Part shown: one piece after another, positions 34,975 to 44,036 of the stretch | How positions within the stretch are numbered: position 1 is the first letter of the stretch | How the letters are laid out: each line of letters starts with the position of its first letter | From: JBBREP01 sp036501845 | GTDB taxonomy: Bacteria; Actinomycetota; Acidimicrobiia; IMCC26256; PALSA-610 | NCBI GenBank assembly: GCA_036501845.1 | Contig: DASXZO010000036.1 | Span: forward strand, 1 to 64,000 | Direction: 5' to 3' | Length of the DNA stretch: 64,000 bases | The notes under the pieces: model-generated | Database searches by the model: none | What the model was told of the DNA's origin: nothing | What the model saw: the letters and a program-made list of their open reading frames with translations, nothing else | Translations under genes and position numbers: made by a program

Positions 34975-36141
34975 TCACGCCTCCGGCATCCTCGACAGCA
35001 GCCCGCGCGCAATCACCATGCGCTGGATCTCGTTGGTGCCCTCACCGATCAACATCAACGGCGCGTCACGGAAGTAACGCTCCACCGGCAGCTCGGCCGA
35101 ATAGCCGACGCCGCCGTGGATGCGCATCGACTCGGTGGCGCACATCAGCGCGGTCTCGCTTGCGAACAGCTTGGCCATTCCGGCCTCCACATCGGCGCGC
35201 GCACCGGCCTGGCGGCGCTCGGCCGCGCTCACCGTGAGCAGTCGCGCGGCCTCGATGTTCGTGGCCATGTCGGCGAGCTTCATCTGGATCGCTTGGTGCT
35301 CGGCGATCGGCTTGCCCATCGTCTTGCGGTCGCGTGAGTAGGCGATGGCCGCGTCGAACGCGGCTCGGGCCACGCCCACTGCGCGCGCCGCGATGTTGAT
35401 ACGACCGATCTCGAGGGCCGAGAGGATGTAGCCGAGCCCGCGACCCGGATCGCCGATGAGCGAACTCGCAGGAATGCGATGACCGGTGTACGTCATCTCC
35501 ACGGTTTCGATGCCCTTGTAACCGAGCTTGTCGACGTTGCGACTGACCTGGATGCCACCGAACGCCGGCCCCGGGTCCTTCTCCACGATGAAGCAGCAGA
35601 TGCCGTCGTCGGTGCGCGCGGCAAGCGCCACGATGCCCGCACGCTCGCCGTTCGTGACCCACATCTTCGTGCCGTCGATCACGTACTCGTCGCCGTCGAG
35701 CACCGCACGGCAGGCCAGATTGCGAGTGTCGCTGCCGGCATCGGCTTCCGAGAGCGAGAGGCATCCGCGGGGCGCACCGGTGGCGAGCTGCGGGAGCCAA
35801 CGCTTGCGCTGCTCGTCGCTGCCGTGCATCTCGATGATGATCGTGGCGATCGTGTGGGTGTTGACGATCCCCGACAGCGACATCCAGCCGTAGGCGAGCT
35901 CCTCGATCACGCCGATATAGGTGAGAAGGTCGAGGCCGAGGCCGCCGTATTCCTCGGGGATCACGAGCCCGAAGAGTCCGAGCTCTTTCATCTGCTCGAC
36001 GATCTCCGCGGGATAGGTGTCGCCACGCTCCATCTTGGTGGCGACCGGGATCACTTCGCGCGCGACGAAGCGCTTCACCGTGTCGATGACCTCGCGCCTC
36101 ACATCCGGATCGGTCGTCGACGACAACATCGCGCTGTTCAT
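34975..36141 (-). CDS. Acyl-CoA dehydrogenase
   Basis: A 388-residue flavoprotein that introduces the alpha,beta double bond into acyl-CoA. FGLVIPEEYGGLGLD, CLSLSEADAGSDTRN (FAD/substrate loop), KMWVTNGERAG and the C-terminal IGEGTNEIQRMVIARGL are typical; the Glu in GEGTNE is in the position of the catalytic base of short/medium-chain enzymes. Full length for the family. The ATG at 36141 begins MNSAMLSSTT; a second ATG four codons later is an alternative start. Confidence 0.95.
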   Translation of the reverse strand: MNSAMLSSTTDPDVRREVIDTVKRFVAREVIPVATKMERGDTYPAEIVEQMKELGLFGLVIPEEYGGLGLDLLTYIGVIEELAYGWMSLSGIVNTHTIATIIIEMHGSDEQRKRWLPQLATGAPRGCLSLSEADAGSDTRNLACRAVLDGDEYVIDGTKMWVTNGERAGIVALAARTDDGICCFIVEKDPGPAFGGIQVSRNVDKLGYKGIETVEMTYTGHRIPASSLIGDPGRGLGYILSALEIGRINIAARAVGVARAAFDAAIAYSRDRKTMGKPIAEHQAIQMKLADMATNIEAARLLTVSAAERRQAGARADVEAGMAKLFASETALMCATESMRIHGGVGYSAELPVERYFRDAPLMLIGEGTNEIQRMVIARGLLSRMPEA

Positions 36142-36204
36142 ATTCCCGAGTCTCGCGCAGTCTTGTGAAACGGCCGATTTCAGGCCATCGGTAGATTCAG
36201 ACGT

Positions 36205-38067
36205 GTGATGCAACATCGAGCGGCCGCCGGCTTCCGTCGCGATCGCGGCGCAGTAGCCGACACGCACCTCGATCGTCGCGTGCTGCGGCGGGTGATGACG
36301 TACGTGCGGCCGTACCGCAGCATCGTCACCGTGTTCATCGTGGCGGTGGTGATCGACTCGATCGTCGAGGTGGCACCACCGCTCCTTCTCAAGGAGCTGC
36401 TCGACAAGGCGATTCCGCACAAGAACACCGGCCTCGTGGTGTTCCTCGCGGCGGCCGCGGTGGTGCTCGCGTTCGCCGACGCGGCGCTGTCGCTGGTGCA
36501 GCGCTGGCTCTCGTCGCGCATCGGCGAGGGGATCATCTACGACCTGCGCGTGTCGCTGTTCGACCACGTGCAACGCCAGCCGATCGCCTTCTTCACGCGC
36601 ACCCAGACCGGCGCACTGCAGTCGCGCCTCAACAGCGACGTCATCGGCGCGCAGAACGCGGTGACGAACACGCTCGGCACCGTGTTGTCGAATGTGATCT
36701 TGCTCGCGACGGCACTCACCGTGATGACCATCCTCGAGTGGCGGCTCACAATCCTCACGCTGCTGGTGTTGCCGCTGTTCGTGATCCCGGCTCGGCGGAT
36801 CGGCCCGCCGCTGCTGCGCGTCACGCGCCAGCAGATGCAGCTCGACGCCGACATGAACACAATGACCGCGGAGCGTTTCAACGTGGCCGGCGCGCTGCTG
36901 GTGAAGCTGTTCGGCCGCCACGACGACGAGAAGGAGAAGTTCTCCACGAGCGCGGCCGGTGTGCGCGACCTCGGCGTGCGATCAGCGATGTTGTCGCGGG
37001 TGCTCTTTGCCGTGCTCGGCCTGGTCGCCGCCGTGGGCACGGCCGTCGTGTATCTCATCGGTGGCCGGCTGGCGATCGACGGCACCATCACCGCGGGCAC
37101 GGTCGCCGCAATGGCGCTCTACACCGCGCAGATCTACCAACCGCTCGTACAGCTCACGAACACTCGCGTCGACGTGCTCACCGCCATCGTCGCCTTCGAG
37201 CGAGTGTTCGAAGTGATCGACTTCCCCGCGGCCATCAGCGACCGGCCCGGTGCAGTCGACCTCGTCGACGCGCACGGCCGCATTGCGCTCGACCACGTGT
37301 GGTTCCGTCACCCTGCTGCCAACACGGTGTCACTGCCGTCACTCGAGACCGTCGGTGTCGTGAGCGATCGCGGAGAATCGGCGTGGATCCTGCGCGATGT
37401 GTCGCTCACCGTGGAGCCCGGGCAGACGATCGCGCTCGTCGGGCCGTCGGGCGCGGGCAAGACCACGATTGCGATGACCATCGCGCGCATCTACGAGGTG
37501 AACGAGGGCGCAGTATCGATCGACGGTCACGACGTGCGCGACCTCACGCTCGATTCGCTCCACGGTGCGATCGGCCTCGTGGCCCAAGACCCGCACATGT
37601 TCCACGACACGATCCGCGCCAACCTCACCTATGGCGCGCCGCACGCAAGCGACGAGCAGATCTGGGAGGCCCTCCGCGGCGCGCAGATCGAGGATCTTGT
37701 GACATCGCTGCCCGAGGGATTGAACACCGTCGTCGGCGAGCGCGGCTACCGGTTGTCGGGTGGTGAGAAGCAGCGGATCGCCATCGCCCGGGTGCTGCTG
37801 AAGGACCCGGCGATCGTGATCCTCGACGAGGCGACATCGCATCTCGACTCCGAGTCGGAAGCGGCGATCCAGCGGGCCCTCGACGTGGCGCTGCACGACC
37901 GCACTGCCGTGGTGATCGCGCACCGTCTGTCGACCGTGGTCGACGCCGACCTGATCGTGGTGGTCGAGGACGGTCGCATCGTGGAGCAGGGCACCCACCG
38001 GGAACTTCTCGCGCTCGGCGGCGTGTACGCAGAGCTCACACGCACACAACTCGCGATCTCGAGTTGA
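36205..38067 (+). CDS. ABC exporter half-transporter (homodimer type)
   Basis: A 620-residue fused membrane/ATPase exporter. The membrane domain (~40-340) has six helices; the ATPase has Walker A GPSGAGKTT, signature RLSGGEKQ, Walker B VILDEATSHLDSES and switch His in VIAHRLSTV. Both consensus sites are intact, unlike the 20.1-23.8 kb pair. GTG then ATG start codons are adjacent. It is divergent from the acyl-CoA dehydrogenase gene. Probably multidrug or lipid export; substrate unknown. Confidence 0.93.
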   Translation: MMQHRAAAGFRRDRGAVADTHLDRRVLRRVMTYVRPYRSIVTVFIVAVVIDSIVEVAPPLLLKELLDKAIPHKNTGLVVFLAAAAVVLAFADAALSLVQRWLSSRIGEGIIYDLRVSLFDHVQRQPIAFFTRTQTGALQSRLNSDVIGAQNAVTNTLGTVLSNVILLATALTVMTILEWRLTILTLLVLPLFVIPARRIGPPLLRVTRQQMQLDADMNTMTAERFNVAGALLVKLFGRHDDEKEKFSTSAAGVRDLGVRSAMLSRVLFAVLGLVAAVGTAVVYLIGGRLAIDGTITAGTVAAMALYTAQIYQPLVQLTNTRVDVLTAIVAFERVFEVIDFPAAISDRPGAVDLVDAHGRIALDHVWFRHPAANTVSLPSLETVGVVSDRGESAWILRDVSLTVEPGQTIALVGPSGAGKTTIAMTIARIYEVNEGAVSIDGHDVRDLTLDSLHGAIGLVAQDPHMFHDTIRANLTYGAPHASDEQIWEALRGAQIEDLVTSLPEGLNTVVGERGYRLSGGEKQRIAIARVLLKDPAIVILDEATSHLDSESEAAIQRALDVALHDRTAVVIAHRLSTVVDADLIVVVEDGRIVEQGTHRELLALGGVYAELTRTQLAISS

Positions 38068-38180
38068 GGTCGAGGTCGCCCATTCGTGGTGCGGGCCACC
38101 ATCGGTTTCACAACTGCTGAGCACAACTTGTGGGCCCGCGCCGAGCGGCGTTCAGCGGCTCCCATACGCTGCTTGGTCCT

Positions 38181-39332
38181 ATGAGCGAGCCGGAGTCGCA
38201 GCGCCGCGCGCATCTGGAGCGCGCCCGTCAACGGCGTCGGCGCGGCACCGGTGCTGCCACTGCGATCCTCGTGGTCGTCGTTGCGATGCTCGGCGTGGGT
38301 TGGTGGCACAACCGCGACTCCGACCCGCCGCCGGCCGCGGCGCGCGTCGCAACGAGCACCACCACGCGCGCCGGGGGACCGATCGCCAGCACGCTCGCGA
38401 ACGCCGCGAGCCACAAGCCGCCGCGCGCGCTCACGAGCGCCGCGCCGTTGAAGGTGTGGGTGGGCGGCGACTCGCTCGCCGGTGAGCTCGGCCCGTCGCT
38501 CGGCAACGAACTCGCGCCCACTGGCATCGTGAAGACCGTCGTCGACTTCAAGGTCGGCTCCGGCCTCAACAACAACGTGCTGCGCAACTGGGCGGAGCGG
38601 GTGCCGAGCCAGATGACCGAGTACTCGCCCGACGTGGCGATCTTCATGATCGGCGCCAACGACGCCTCGATCGTGGGGTCCGACACTGCAGCTTGGGAGC
38701 CCGAGTACCGGGCAAAGGTGTCGAAGATGATGGACCTCCTCGGCGGCACCGACCACCATCGCACCGTCTACTGGGTGGGGCCGCCCACGATGGGTTCGAG
38801 CTCTCTCGACCGGGGCGCCAAGGCCCTCACCGCGCTCATGGCCGACGAGGCCAAGCACCACCCGCACGTGGAGTTCGTGAACGCCTACTCGATGTTTTCG
38901 GGACCCGACGGCGGCTTCTCCTCGCACCTCGACCTCCCTTCGCTCGGCAAGACCGACGTGCTCGTGCGCATCGGCGACGGCGTGCACTTCACCGACGCCG
39001 GCGCGCAGTGGATCGCGTACAACGTGGGCAAGTTGCTCGATGCGCAGTGGCAGATCACCAAGCAGGCCGGGCACGGCGAGGCGCTCTCGGTGACGATCGA
39101 GTCGGGCGGCGGGTCGATCCCGGGCGGCTACCGGCCCACGTACACGTACCGCCAGCACTACTACCCCACCACCGTTTCGCCGAGCACCGTGGGCGCGACA
39201 GCACCGCCGCCGCCGCCGAGCAGCGCGCCGACCACCGCGGCCAAGCCACCCACGTCGTCGAGCACGCCGCACACGACACCGTCGTCGACGCCGGCCACCG
39301 GCACCACGCCACACTCGACGCCGACGACGTAG
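38181..39332 (+). CDS. DUF459-like SGNH hydrolase, membrane-anchored
   Basis: A 383-residue protein. A basic N-terminus and one transmembrane helix (AATAILVVVVAMLGVGWW, ~25-45) anchor an external SGNH/GDSL esterase-like domain: GGDSLAGELG (catalytic Ser), IGANDASIVG (block III) and GDGVHFTDAG (Asp and His). The C-terminal ~70 residues are Pro/Thr/Ser rich, likely a wall-spanning tail. Such enzymes deacylate or deacetylate envelope glycans or lipids. The ATG at 38181 is preferred to a frame beginning 51 bases earlier. Confidence 0.85.
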   Translation: MSEPESQRRAHLERARQRRRRGTGAATAILVVVVAMLGVGWWHNRDSDPPPAAARVATSTTTRAGGPIASTLANAASHKPPRALTSAAPLKVWVGGDSLAGELGPSLGNELAPTGIVKTVVDFKVGSGLNNNVLRNWAERVPSQMTEYSPDVAIFMIGANDASIVGSDTAAWEPEYRAKVSKMMDLLGGTDHHRTVYWVGPPTMGSSSLDRGAKALTALMADEAKHHPHVEFVNAYSMFSGPDGGFSSHLDLPSLGKTDVLVRIGDGVHFTDAGAQWIAYNVGKLLDAQWQITKQAGHGEALSVTIESGGGSIPGGYRPTYTYRQHYYPTTVSPSTVGATAPPPPPSSAPTTAAKPPTSSSTPHTTPSSTPATGTTPHSTPTT

Positions 39333-39421
39333 TCGAGCGCGGTGCGCGCGGTGCGGTCCGGTGCTCCGCTCTGCTGGCAGGGTTGAGCGCTCGCTTGTGC
39401 GCGTCCGTAGGCTCTCGCCCC

Positions 39422-41044
39422 ATGTCGCAAGCAGATCTCGACGGCGCCGCGGGCGCGATCGAACACGCGGCCGCAGTGGTCGACCGCGCCGCCGCCCGGC
39501 TCGCCGAACAGTCGCGCGACGGCGACAAGCTGTCAGTGGCGAAGCTCGACGAACACCAAGTGCTCGCCTACGACCTCGCGCACGCCGCCGCGGCCGTCGA
39601 AGGCTCACGCGTGATGCTCGACTACGGGCAACTCGGTGACGTCGAGTCGATGTTGGCGCGCGCGTACGTGGCCGACGCGATCTGGGACCTCACCACGCGG
39701 GTGCTCGGGCGCTCCGAGGCGTGGGGCAGCGGGATCGACGCGCTCACTCCGGCCCTGCCGTTCGTGGAGGCGCACCGCGCGCCCGAGTTCCTCGCCGCGC
39801 TCGGCGACCGCTGCGCCGACGTGGGCACAGGCCCGAACCACCTCGACGACGAGTTCACGCTCGTTGCCGACACGTTCCGCCGCTTCGGTGAGGAGCAGGT
39901 GAAACCCCACGCCGAACACGTGCATCGCGCCAACGCCGACGTGCCCGAATCGATCATCAGCGGCCTCGCCGAGATCGGCGGGTTCGGGCTGAGCGTGCCC
40001 GAGGAGTACGACGGCTTCGCCACCGGCGGCGAGAGCGACTACATGGGCATGGTCGTGTCCACCGAGGAGCTGTCACGCGCGTCGTTGGGCATCGGCGGCT
40101 CGCTGATCACGCGGCCCGAGATCCTCACGCGTGCCGTCGTCGCCGGCGGCACCGAGGAGCAGAAGCGATCCTGGTTGCCGCGCATCGCGTCGGGTGAACT
40201 GCTCGCAGGAATCATGGTGACCGAGCCCGACTACGGATCCGACGTCGCCGGCGTGAAGGTTGCCGCGACGCCCGTCGACGGCGGGTACGCGCTCAACGGC
40301 GTGAAGACGTGGGCCACGTTCGCCGGGCGCGCCACCGTGTTGTTGGTGCTGGCGCGCACGGATCCCGATCGTTCGAAGGGCCACCGCGGACTGTCGGTGC
40401 TGCTCGTCGAGAAGCCGCCCGCCGAAGGCCACCACTTCGAGTTCGACGATGGGCGCGGCGGTCGCATGGAGGGTCGCGCGATCGACACGCTCGGATACCG
40501 CGGCATGCACTCCTACGAAGTTGCGTTCGACAACTGGTTCGTGCCGGCCGACAACCTCGTCGGTGGCGAAGCAGGGTTGGGACGCGGCTTCTACCTGCAG
40601 ATGGCGGGTTTCGAGAACGGACGGCTGCAGACCGCGGCGCGTGCAGTAGGTGTGATGCAGGCCGCGTTCGAAGCGGGCATCACGTACGCACGCGAGCGCA
40701 ACGTGTTCGGCCAGTCGGTGTTCGACTACCAGCTGTCGAAGGTGAAGCTGGCGCGCATGGCCGCACTGATCCAGGCCGGTCGCCAATTCTCGTACGCCGT
40801 CGCCAAGAAGATGGCGCGCGGCGAGGGCACGCTCGAAGCGTCGATGGTGAAGGCCTACGTATGCCGCGCCGCAGAGTGGGTGACGCGTGAAGCCATGCAA
40901 CTGCACGGCGGTATGGGCTACGCCGAAGAGTTCCCGGTGTCGCGCTACTTCGTGGACGCCCGTGTGCTGTCGATCTTCGAAGGCGCCGACGAAACCCTCT
41001 GCCTCCGAGTAATCGCCCGCCGCCTCGCCGAATCCGCCCTGTAA
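39422..41044 (+). CDS. Acyl-CoA dehydrogenase with long N-terminal extension
   Basis: A 540-residue acyl-CoA dehydrogenase-like flavoprotein, about 150 residues longer than the standard enzyme. The first ~130 residues are helical and Ala/Asp/Glu rich. The dehydrogenase part has GFGLSVPEEYDGF, MVTEPDYGSDVAGV (FAD loop), GLGRGFYLQMAGFENGR and the terminal LSIFEGADETLCLRVIARR with Glu in the catalytic-base position. Probably acts on large or unusual acyl-CoA substrates. It is followed 10 bases after its stop by the palindromic repeat bounding the AbiEi-like cassette. Confidence 0.92.
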   Translation: MSQADLDGAAGAIEHAAAVVDRAAARLAEQSRDGDKLSVAKLDEHQVLAYDLAHAAAAVEGSRVMLDYGQLGDVESMLARAYVADAIWDLTTRVLGRSEAWGSGIDALTPALPFVEAHRAPEFLAALGDRCADVGTGPNHLDDEFTLVADTFRRFGEEQVKPHAEHVHRANADVPESIISGLAEIGGFGLSVPEEYDGFATGGESDYMGMVVSTEELSRASLGIGGSLITRPEILTRAVVAGGTEEQKRSWLPRIASGELLAGIMVTEPDYGSDVAGVKVAATPVDGGYALNGVKTWATFAGRATVLLVLARTDPDRSKGHRGLSVLLVEKPPAEGHHFEFDDGRGGRMEGRAIDTLGYRGMHSYEVAFDNWFVPADNLVGGEAGLGRGFYLQMAGFENGRLQTAARAVGVMQAAFEAGITYARERNVFGQSVFDYQLSKVKLARMAALIQAGRQFSYAVAKKMARGEGTLEASMVKAYVCRAAEWVTREAMQLHGGMGYAEEFPVSRYFVDARVLSIFEGADETLCLRVIARRLAESAL

Positions 41045-41053
41045 CCGGACCGT

Positions 41054-41091
41054 TTGCCGCGATTCCAGGGGATCGCCCTGAATCGCGGCAA
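41054..41091. repeat. Near-perfect palindrome (left repeat of the cassette)
   Basis: The arms TTGCCGCGATTC and GAATCGCGGCAA, plus CAGGG/CCCTG, fold into a ~16-bp hairpin with one bulged C and a GATCG loop. It begins 10 bases after the acyl-CoA dehydrogenase stop and could also serve as its terminator. No U-tract follows. Confidence 0.65.
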
Positions 41092-41096
41092 GCATG

Positions 41097-42083
41097 TCAC
41101 GAATATCGGCGCGTCTTCCACGCCGAGAACGTCAGCTCACGGACGGGGCGCGCCGGCACGGCATCACCGATCGCTTCGGCGACGAGCACGGCTACCTCCC
41201 AGTCCGTCATAGCAGACGTCACGAACATCGGGTAGTAACCGGCTCGAACGAGTTCATTGCCCCGAACCGCATCGGCGTCGAACTTCGTGCGCAGACGGTG
41301 GTACTCGTAGCCGAGTGCCTCAACGGCCATCTTCTCGATGAAGTAGCAGAGGTCGACGCGACGCTTGCGCCCGCCTCTCGCTTGCACTGGATGCTGCTGG
41401 GTCGGCAGGCGCACGCCGAGCCGCTTCAATGCGTCAATGGCGAACACCTCGAGATCGCTCTCCGACGCGTCTTCGCCGGTACGTGCTATCACCAACGAGA
41501 GGATGCGATTCACGCTCCGCCCAGGAGCGATCCGCAACCGGAGCGCATCGCTCTGCTACTGACCGAGCGTCAGCACACGCCTGCGCAGCCCCTCATCGAG
41601 GGCGCTGCCGAGCGCACCGCGATCCAACCGCATGGAGAGATCGACGATGGTGCGCGAGGCAGTCGTCACCGGGATTGCGCCGACGCGCGTGATGTCGCGC
41701 GCCGTCAGGTGACCTGATCGGTGCAACCGGACCCCACGTATGACCGGCTTGCGATCGAGTGGCGTGGTCACTTCGAACGCCGGTCGGTCACGCGACGGAA
41801 GTGGCAGGCAGAACTCGTACGCGGCAGTTGCGTGCGACGCGGCGGCGAGTCCGTCAGCGCCCCCGGCGGCGAGAACGGCTCCAAGGAGCTCTTGCTGATA
41901 CGAGATCGGCGCGCCGACTACCGCGAACACGCCAGTGCGAACTCGCCGCAACCGCCCGACTCGCACCTCTTGGTGCAGCACATCACTCGCCACGCCTTTC
42001 GCACGCGCCTGGTCCGCGGTGATCAAGCCCATCTGACGGGCCTGGATCGCGGCAATCGCATCGAGTTGGGCGCGTCGGTCCAC
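41097..42083 (-). pseudogene. AbiEi-type protein with DUF559/Vsr-like nuclease-fold domain, interrupted by an in-frame TAG
   Basis: One reading frame of 329 codons, interrupted once by TAG at 41556-41558 (codons CAG TAG CAG). Before the stop: a winged-helix AbiEi-like domain (IQARQMGLITADQARAKG, GRLRRVRTGVFAVVG) and the AbiEi middle region (SHATAAYEFCLPLP, VTTASRTIVDLSM). After it: a PD-(D/E)XK-like domain (RRVDLCYFIEKMAVEALGYEYHR, FVTSAMTDWEV). The order is the usual full-length layout, so it is one gene. The nuclease motif has D and E but the third acidic residue is lost. GTG start follows GGGAGA. It may be dead, read through, or made as a separate 175-residue regulator. Confidence 0.7.
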
Positions 42084-42126
42084 GGTGTTCTCCCTGTTCG
42101 CATGATTAGGGAGGACTGTGTGGATG

Positions 42127-42150
42127 GATTCCGGGCGATCGCCCGGAATC
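42127..42150. promoter_or_regulatory. 24-bp perfect palindrome upstream of the AbiEi-like gene
   Basis: The 24 bases beginning GATTCCGGGCGA are identical to their own reverse complement. The palindrome lies 44 bases upstream of the GTG start of the winged-helix AbiEi-like gene. AbiEi-type antitoxins are known to bind inverted repeats to repress their own promoters, so an operator is plausible. It also forms the core of the right inverted repeat. Confidence 0.5.
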
Positions 42151-42172
42151 GCGGCAAACGCTTGGTGTGGGG

Positions 42173-43114
42173 TTAGTGGGCGGTGCGGGTGCGGTGTTGG
42201 CGTTCGCCTCGGGCCTTGAGCTTGATCGCGACCTTGCGGGAGGCCTCGTCGATCATCTCGTCGCCGAACATCACCGCGCCCTTGCGATCGCCCTCGGTGG
42301 TGGCCTTCTCGTAGGCCTCGAGGATGTCGCACGCGCGGTCGAACTGTTCCTGGGTCACCCCGAACACTTCGTTCAGGATCGTCACCTGGTCGGGGTGCAG
42401 CGCCCACTTGCCGTCGTAACCGAGCGTGCGCGTGCGCTGGCAGAAGTCGCGGAAGCCCTCGGAGTCGCGCACCTTCACGTACGGACCATCGATCACCTGC
42501 AAGCCGTTGGCGCGCCCCGCCATCAAGATCTTCACGAACACGTAGTGGAAGTAGTCGCCGGGGTATTCGGGAATGTGCAGCCCACCGGCAAGCGACGGCA
42601 TCTCCATCGACGCCGACATGTCGACCGGTCCGAGAATGATCGTCTCGATACGCGGCGACGCGGCGCAGATCTCTTCGACGTTGATGATCCCCTGCGCCGT
42701 CTCGATCTGCGCCTCGATGCCGATATGGCCGACCGGCAAGCCGGCCTTCTGCTCCACCTGCGTGAGCAACAGGTCCATCGCCACGACCTCGGCCGCGGTC
42801 TGCACCTTCGGCAACATGATCTCGTCGAGCCGCTCGCCGGCGTTACCGACAACCTCGATCACATCGAACGTGGTCCACTCGGTGTCCCACGCGTTCACGC
42901 GCACACACAGCACGCGGTCGTCCCACGGGAGGTTCTTGATCGCGTCAACCACCTTCGGCCGCGCGGCCTCCTTCTCGAGCGGCGCGACGGCGTCCTCGAG
43001 GTCGAGGAACGTCATGTCGGCCGGGATCGTCGGACCCTTGCCGAGCATCTTCTCGCTCGACCCGGGCACCGACAGGCACGAACGACGCGGCATGGTGCGA
43101 GAGCGTTCAGACAT
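42173..43114 (-). CDS. HpcH/HpaI-CitE family acyl-CoA lyase
   Basis: A 313-residue TIM-barrel lyase related to CitE, malyl-CoA lyase and (R)-citramalyl-CoA lyase. RRSCLSVPGSSEKMLGKG, FLDLEDAVAPLEKEAARPKV (metal-binding Glu/Asp), VNAWDTEWTTFDV, and GIEAQIETAQGI (second metal Glu) are present, with GYDGKWALHPDQV near the end. It cleaves or condenses 3-hydroxyacyl-CoA/acyl compounds. The 12 bases after its stop lead to the right inverted repeat of the AbiEi-like cassette. It is divergent from the MBL gene at 43154. Confidence 0.93.
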   Translation of the reverse strand: MSERSRTMPRRSCLSVPGSSEKMLGKGPTIPADMTFLDLEDAVAPLEKEAARPKVVDAIKNLPWDDRVLCVRVNAWDTEWTTFDVIEVVGNAGERLDEIMLPKVQTAAEVVAMDLLLTQVEQKAGLPVGHIGIEAQIETAQGIINVEEICAASPRIETIILGPVDMSASMEMPSLAGGLHIPEYPGDYFHYVFVKILMAGRANGLQVIDGPYVKVRDSEGFRDFCQRTRTLGYDGKWALHPDQVTILNEVFGVTQEQFDRACDILEAYEKATTEGDRKGAVMFGDEMIDEASRKVAIKLKARGERQHRTRTAH

Positions 43115-43153
43115 GCCGAAAGGCTACGGCCGCGCCGTGGGTAGGGTCGAGTC

Positions 43154-43990
43154 GTGACCAGGGCGAACGTGCCGACTCGCACACTCCACGAGCTTGCCGA
43201 CGGCGTGTTCGTATGGCTGCAGCCGGGCGGTGAATCGGGCGTGAGCAACGCCGGTGTGATCGTGGAAGACGACGGCATCACGGTGATCGACACGCTGATG
43301 GTGCGCGAGCAGTGGGAGCCGTTCGCCGACGCCGTGACCGCGCTCGGCTTGCCGGTGCGCAGGCTCGTGCTCACGCACGCGCACATCGATCACGTCGGCG
43401 GCTCGCGCGCGTTCCCGAACGCCGCGGTGTTCGGTTCGCAACAGACGAGCGATCTCCTCGACTTCACCGACATGCCGGTGGACGCGTACAAGGCGTTCAT
43501 GCCCGCGTTCGCCGAAGGCTTCGACGAGCTCGCCGAGATCGGTTGCCGCAAGGTGACGCACCTCGTGACCGACGCCGCGCAGCTCACATGGCGCGCCGAG
43601 CTACTGCCCGCGAGCGGACACACGAGCGGTGACGTGATGGTGCTCGTGGAAGACGCCGACATTCTCTTCGCGGGCGACCTCTGCTTCTTCGGTGTGACTC
43701 CACTCGCGTTCCAGGGCGACCCCGCCACATGGGCAGCCACGCTCGACGCGGTGCAGGACATCGCAGCCACCATCGTGCCGGGCCACGGACCCATCGGCGA
43801 CGCCGACGACGTGCGCGCGCTCGCCGACTACCTCCGCTATTGCGCCGCGGGTTCGATCCCACCGGGACCGTGGGACAGTTGGCTCGAGCGAGCAGAGCGC
43901 GACCCGATCAACATCGAGCGCGCCGCGCTTCTACGCGAAGGTCGCGACGAGATGCCGCCCGCCATGCTGAAGGCGATTGGATTGAGTTGA
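43154..43990 (+). CDS. Metallo-beta-lactamase-fold hydrolase
   Basis: A 278-residue MBL-fold protein. THAHIDHVGGSRAFP holds the metal motif HxHxDH; SGHTSGDVMVLVE gives the next histidine, AGDLCFFGVTPLAF the bridging Asp and VPGHGPIGD the last metal His. The pattern resembles glyoxalase II-like thioesterases or SoxH-type proteins, with a C-terminal helical region of ~70 residues. The GTG start is 39 bases from the divergent lyase start. Substrate unknown. Confidence 0.88.
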   Translation: MTRANVPTRTLHELADGVFVWLQPGGESGVSNAGVIVEDDGITVIDTLMVREQWEPFADAVTALGLPVRRLVLTHAHIDHVGGSRAFPNAAVFGSQQTSDLLDFTDMPVDAYKAFMPAFAEGFDELAEIGCRKVTHLVTDAAQLTWRAELLPASGHTSGDVMVLVEDADILFAGDLCFFGVTPLAFQGDPATWAATLDAVQDIAATIVPGHGPIGDADDVRALADYLRYCAAGSIPPGPWDSWLERAERDPINIERAALLREGRDEMPPAMLKAIGLS

Positions 43991-44036
43991 CGGTCGTGGG
44001 TTGGAGCCGCCCGTCACGCGCCTTACATTCCGACGC

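Larger units (their letters stand above)
41051..42160. mobile_element. Candidate AbiEi/DUF559-like gene cassette bounded by palindromic inverted repeats
   Basis: A ~1.1-kb unit lies between two convergent, unrelated metabolic genes. Its ends carry 34-base terminal inverted repeats: 41051-41084 and the reverse complement of 42127-42160 agree at 31 of 34 positions, with CGTTTGCCGCGATTCC identical. Each repeat contains an internal palindrome. It lies 6 bases after one stop and 12 bases after the other. No transposase and no clear target-site duplication were seen. A mobile or non-autonomous element, or operator/terminator palindromes, are both possible. Confidence 0.4.
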
